DNA from: Candidatus Woesearchaeota archaeon
GTDB taxonomy: Archaea; Nanobdellota; Nanobdellia; Woesearchaeales; JAHWHD01
Length of the DNA: 64,000 nt
Direction: 5' to 3'
Assembly (NCBI GenBank): GCA_019323515.1
Contig: JAHWHG010000008.1
Coordinates: forward strand, 21,908-85,907
In this document: in pieces, positions 61,425-64,000 of the stretch
Layout of the letters: each line of letters starts with the position of its first letter
How positions within the stretch are numbered: position 1 is the first letter of the stretch
Translations under genes and position numbers: made by a program
The notes under the pieces: generated by a model
What the model saw: the letters and a program-made list of their open reading frames with translations, nothing else
Database searches by the model: none
What the model was told of the DNA's origin: nothing

Positions 61425-62033
61425 ATGATGAAATCATTACAACATAAAGACCAGAAAGTTGCAGTGTTAATAGATGTACAAAACTTATATTATTCTGCTA
61501 AACATATGTATAATTCAAAAGTTAATTTTAAGGAGATTCTTAAGACTGCTGTAGCTGGTAGAAGGTTTATAAGAGCAATCGCTTATGTGATTGAGGCTGA
61601 TATTAAGGGAGAGGAGACTTTCCATAAAGCATTAGAGAGCATTGGTATTGAGGTTAAGAGCAAAGGATTGCAGAAGTTCATAGGAGGAGCAAAGAAAGGT
61701 GACTGGGATATTGGATTAGCTATGGATGCGGTAAGATTAGCAAGCAAGGTTGATACTATTGTTATTGTATCAGGTGATGGAGATTTTAAAGAGCTATTGC
61801 TCTATCTTAAAGCGCAAGGCTGCAGGACTGAAGTGATTGCATTCTCAAAGACAGCGTCAAAGCTGATCAAGGATGAAGCTGACATGTTCTTTGACATGGA
61901 AGTGGATAAGAAGAAGTATCTTCTGAAGGATAAACAGACATCTTTGAAAAAGAGTTATAAGAAACCTGCTGAGAAACAAGAACCTCCTAAACTAGAAGCG
62001 AAAAAATCGGGCAGTGTTTCAGTTCCGAAATAG
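61425..62033 (+). CDS. NYN-domain (LabA/DUF88) putative ribonuclease
   Basis: 202 aa from ATG 61425 (SD GAGGTGAAC). AVLIDVQNLYYSA has the first Asp and Asn, GDWDIGLAMDAVRLA the middle Asp residues, and IVIVSGDGDFKELLLYLK the third set, as in PIN-like NYN nucleases of the LabA/YacP-like group. The Lys-rich tail (about 165-202) may bind RNA. The likely substrate is RNA. Confidence 0.9.
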   Translation: MMKSLQHKDQKVAVLIDVQNLYYSAKHMYNSKVNFKEILKTAVAGRRFIRAIAYVIEADIKGEETFHKALESIGIEVKSKGLQKFIGGAKKGDWDIGLAMDAVRLASKVDTIVIVSGDGDFKELLLYLKAQGCRTEVIAFSKTASKLIKDEADMFFDMEVDKKKYLLKDKQTSLKKSYKKPAEKQEPPKLEAKKSGSVSVPK

Positions 62034-62064
62034 TAATTAGAAAATAAAAAAAATAAAAGAAAGC

Positions 62065-62247
62065 TTATCTTTTCTTTTTACGCTTTACTTTTCTCTTCTT
62101 AGCTTTCTTTTTTGACTTCTTCTTTGCTGCTTTTTTCTTAGGTTTTTTCTTAAGAGTAGCTTTTCGCTTCTCAATTCTTTTAATTGCCTTCTTTAATCTT
62201 GCAATTTCTTTATTAGCAGCCTTAACTGTTTTTATTGCTTTAACCAT
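62065..62247 (-). CDS. Lysine-rich histone H1-like protein, 60 aa
   Basis: A helix (about 5-30: TVKAANKEIARLKKAIKRIE) followed by an almost pure Lys/Ala/Arg tail (KKPKKKAAKKKSKKK). It resembles bacterial HC1/HctB-type and eukaryotic H1 tails that compact DNA. GAGGTG precedes the ATG. Its neighbour at 62344-62496 is similar. Confidence 0.78.
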   Translation of the reverse strand: MVKAIKTVKAANKEIARLKKAIKRIEKRKATLKKKPKKKAAKKKSKKKAKKRKVKRKKKR

Positions 62248-62309
62248 TTTTGCACCTCTTTTTATTGATAATTTAAAGAAATAGTATCTTTCATATAAAA
62301 ACGTTTATT

Positions 62310-62345
62310 GAAAAAAAAGAAAAAAAAGCCTCGGTGAGACTTTTT
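62310..62345 (-). terminator. Hairpin and T-run after the 50-aa Lys-rich gene
   Basis: On the minus strand the stop TAA is followed by AAAAGTCTCACCGAGGC, then a T-run of eight, a C and another T-run. AAAAAG/CTTTTT and CTC/GAG pair around GGT with one mismatch. It ends transcription of the 62344-62496 gene or separates it from the 60-aa gene. Confidence 0.5.
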
Positions 62346-62496
62346 ATCTCTTCTTTTTCTTCTTAACTGCTTTTTTCTTGGTAGCTTTCTTCTTAACTAC
62401 TTTTTTCTTCACTGCTTTCTTTTTCACTGCTTTTTTCTTTGCTTTTTTCTTCACTACCTTTTTCTTTTTAGCAGCTTTCTTTTTTGCTTTTGCCAT
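62344..62496 (-). CDS. Poly-lysine/alanine histone H1-like protein, 50 aa
   Basis: Begins MAKAKKKAAKKKKVVKKKAK and ends in KKKKKR; over 60 percent Lys, with repeats of KKKAV/KKKVV. The SD GAGGTGG is 4 nt before the ATG. It is intrinsically disordered and would bind DNA or RNA without sequence preference. It looks like an isolated histone H1 tail. Confidence 0.72.
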   Translation of the reverse strand: MAKAKKKAAKKKKVVKKKAKKKAVKKKAVKKKVVKKKATKKKAVKKKKKR

Positions 62497-62562
62497 TTTC
62501 CACCTCGAAATGGTTTTATTTTTTAATAAATATACTTTACACTTTATAAAGCTTATTGAAAA

Positions 62563-63249
62563 TTATTCTTGAATGCTAAGAAATCTTAAAGTGTCTGTTC
62601 CGACGCGTGAACTCTTGTCATTAACAAAAAATATTATGTGATCATCAAAAGCAATGATATTCACGTCGACATCCAGCTCAGAAACAGCAGTCATGTCAAT
62701 CCAATCACCTTGTTCTCTTAAAGATTTTACAATATCATAAACATAACCAAGTCTTGCTGGAACTGTGTAACTGAATTCATTTACGTTTTTTGTTTTTGAT
62801 CCTTTAACAAGAGTTACTGGGAAGTTGAGTTTGATTGAAACATGATTCTTCTCGATTGTCGACGAGGATTTTGGTTCCAGGTAAGTGATGTTGAATCCTT
62901 TTTCAGTGAACTGTTCAAGGTCAAGGCAATTAGTGAAAGTCTTTTCAATGAAAAGATTAATTTGTGATTCAATTTCTTCAAGTTCAGGGAGTGTGTAAGC
63001 AATGTCTTGGTATGGAGTAATAAGGTAACCTCCATCTAGGATTGTGTAACCTCCTTGGAGTGCTGCAAGATTGATTGCATTGTTTGATGAAGTTTCAAGG
63101 CATGCCTGCATGTAATCTTCAATTGTTGTGAATGATGTTAGAGAGAAGCCGTTCTCTCTATTTGAGATTACAATAAAGAGAGCCATAGTTAGTACAAGTA
63201 CAACTATCAAACCGATTGCCATGAATATTGTAAGTTGTGCTTTCTTCAT
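62563..63249 (-). CDS. Type-IV-pilin-like protein
   Basis: 228 aa. MKKAQLTIFMAIGLIVVLVL is a class III signal-like N terminus. The body shares the CL...LQGGY segment, FIEKTFTNCLDLEQFTEKGF, and a SIKLNFPVTLV segment with the 54965 gene, so the two are paralogues; this one lacks the C-terminal Ig-like domain. The 5' end overlaps the following partial gene by 4 nt (ATGA). Confidence 0.78.
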   Translation of the reverse strand: MKKAQLTIFMAIGLIVVLVLTMALFIVISNRENGFSLTSFTTIEDYMQACLETSSNNAINLAALQGGYTILDGGYLITPYQDIAYTLPELEEIESQINLFIEKTFTNCLDLEQFTEKGFNITYLEPKSSSTIEKNHVSIKLNFPVTLVKGSKTKNVNEFSYTVPARLGYVYDIVKSLREQGDWIDMTAVSELDVDVNIIAFDDHIIFFVNDKSSRVGTDTLRFLSIQE

Positions 63250-64000
63250 TTTAAATGGTTTTTGTAACGTGATGTTGATAATGATTTTAGTAAAAGGGTG
63301 ATTCCAGGATTGTCGACAGCAAAGATATTAGAATTTCTCTGTTTAAGTGTCTGGTCAAGTATTACGATTTCAGGTGCTGTTAATGAGATATATCTCTGGA
63401 AGTAGTTGTGTCTTGGAGTAAGCAGGTCTCTTAAGTAAAGATATCTATGTGATTCTTCCTTTACAGTGAAAGGACCTAAGTAGGATGTTAGCGGAGGTTC
63501 GAAGTCGGTTGATACTATTCTGAACTCTTTTATGTTTATGTTTTCTGGGTCTAGAAGTATTTCAACTATTGAGTTTGTGTTGTCTGTAGTGAAGACTTTC
63601 TGGAATATGTCGTTGACCAGTCTCATGTAAGTGATTTTTCCGTTTAAGACGATTTTGTTATTAACAAGGTCAATAAGGTTTTCTTCAAAGTCTTCTTCTA
63701 TCACAGTCTTTCTTAGCTTTACCTTTGCTTCTTCTAAGAATTGTATGAGAAAGTCTCTCTTGTTGTTTCTTTTGTCCTGGTAAACGTATTCAGACTCGTC
63801 TGAAAGTTCTAAAATTTCGAAACCGTATTCATCTGTGTAAGTTGTATATGATGTTCCTCTGGTGTAAAGTTTTTCAATGAAATTAGGGTTAAGAAGCTTA
63901 AGGTTTGATTTTGATACTTCAACATTGTAATGCCTTCCTATCTTCCATGAGTTCATTACAGCTCCGTCAACTAATGTGTTGAAGTAAAGATTTTGATTAA
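63246..64000 (-). CDS. Surface-protein gene, 5' end beyond window (partial)
   Basis: The frame stays open to the window edge. The first visible ATG is at 63956, but the residues upstream (NQNLYFNTLVDGAV) continue a plausible protein, so the true start is probably outside. The product is beta-rich with no hydrophobic segment in view. Its end overlaps the pilin-like gene by 4 nt, so it is likely part of the same surface-structure operon. No family recognised. Confidence 0.68.
   Translation of the reverse strand, partial: NQNLYFNTLVDGAVMNSWKIGRHYNVEVSKSNLKLLNPNFIEKLYTRGTSYTTYTDEYGFEILELSDESEYVYQDKRNNKRDFLIQFLEEAKVKLRKTVIEEDFEENLIDLVNNKIVLNGKITYMRLVNDIFQKVFTTDNTNSIVEILLDPENINIKEFRIVSTDFEPPLTSYLGPFTVKEESHRYLYLRDLLTPRHNYFQRYISLTAPEIVILDQTLKQRNSNIFAVDNPGITLLLKSLSTSRYKNHLK

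Noticed and set aside
62378..62572. Phe-rich plus-strand frame
   Set aside because: It is the complement of the Lys-rich histone-like gene.

Overview
The window looks like chromosome of a DPANN archaeon, most plausibly of the Woesearchaeota/Pacearchaeota kind (inference from gene content; no rRNA or tRNA gene was seen to fix it). Archaeal signs are AT-rich TATA boxes about 26-28 nt before many start codons (leaderless-type starts, e.g. the LpxC homologue, lysS, metG and the Lrp gene), AbrB-PhoU fusion regulators, an archaeal-style metG, an M42 peptidase, tandem Lrp regulators and type-IV-pilin-like N termini. Other genes start behind strong Shine-Dalgarno (SD) sequences. Many genes are of bacterial type: gyrB, an RsuA/RluB pseudouridine synthase, class II lysS, grpE/dnaK/dnaJ, a cold-shock protein, RimK with its retropepsin partner and, most surprisingly, LpxC.

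Layout. 0-4.2 kb: edge of a minus-strand gene, an LpxC homologue, gyrB, a pseudouridine synthase and a 44-aa acidic protein. 4.3-7.9 kb: cassette 1, an AbrB-PhoU regulator, a divergent kinase-fold (APH-like) protein and a PHP phosphoesterase. 7.9-15.2 kb: a surface lipoprotein, then a minus-strand chaperone operon (grpE, YkgJ-type Fe/Zn protein, Nudix, unknown, DUF3467, dnaK, 53-aa membrane protein, dnaJ) divergent from a helix-turn-helix regulator with two perfect palindromes between them. 15.3-16.8 kb: lysS. 16.7-23.0 kb: an accessory-looking island with three HExxH proteins, one carrying Ser-Pro-Ser low-complexity repeats, and a nucleotidyltransferase fused to a degenerate zincin. 23.1-31.9 kb: RimB/RimK, cold-shock protein, nucleotidyltransferase, a three-gene ABC-2 exporter and several unknowns. 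32-35.8 kb: tandem Cys-rich paralogues, metG, M42 peptidase.

35.9-41.0 kb is cassette 2, a second kinase-fold + PHP + AbrB-PhoU set, here with PhoU convergent. 41.0-49.6 kb is a densely packed plus-strand block that resembles integrated plasmid or virus genes: RHH protein, small zinc-finger/leucine-zipper protein, PD-(D/E)XK nuclease, HTH-metallophosphoesterase, two membrane-anchored trypsin-like proteases and a Lon-like protease. Three copies of a 20-bp sequence lie 18-28 nt before gene starts in this block; two are preceded by a hairpin whose stem shows a compensatory base change. I consider this repeat and the duplicated PhoU/kinase/PHP cassette the best candidates for undescribed biology.

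49.6-64 kb: thioredoxin reductase and two thioredoxins, a YdcF-like protein, a 1000-aa secreted protein next to a pilin-like protein, an FG-GAP protein, an HD hydrolase, a double Lrp regulator, a NYN nuclease, two lysine-rich histone-H1-like proteins and a second pilin-like protein at the edge. No gap longer than 300 bases lacks a gene.
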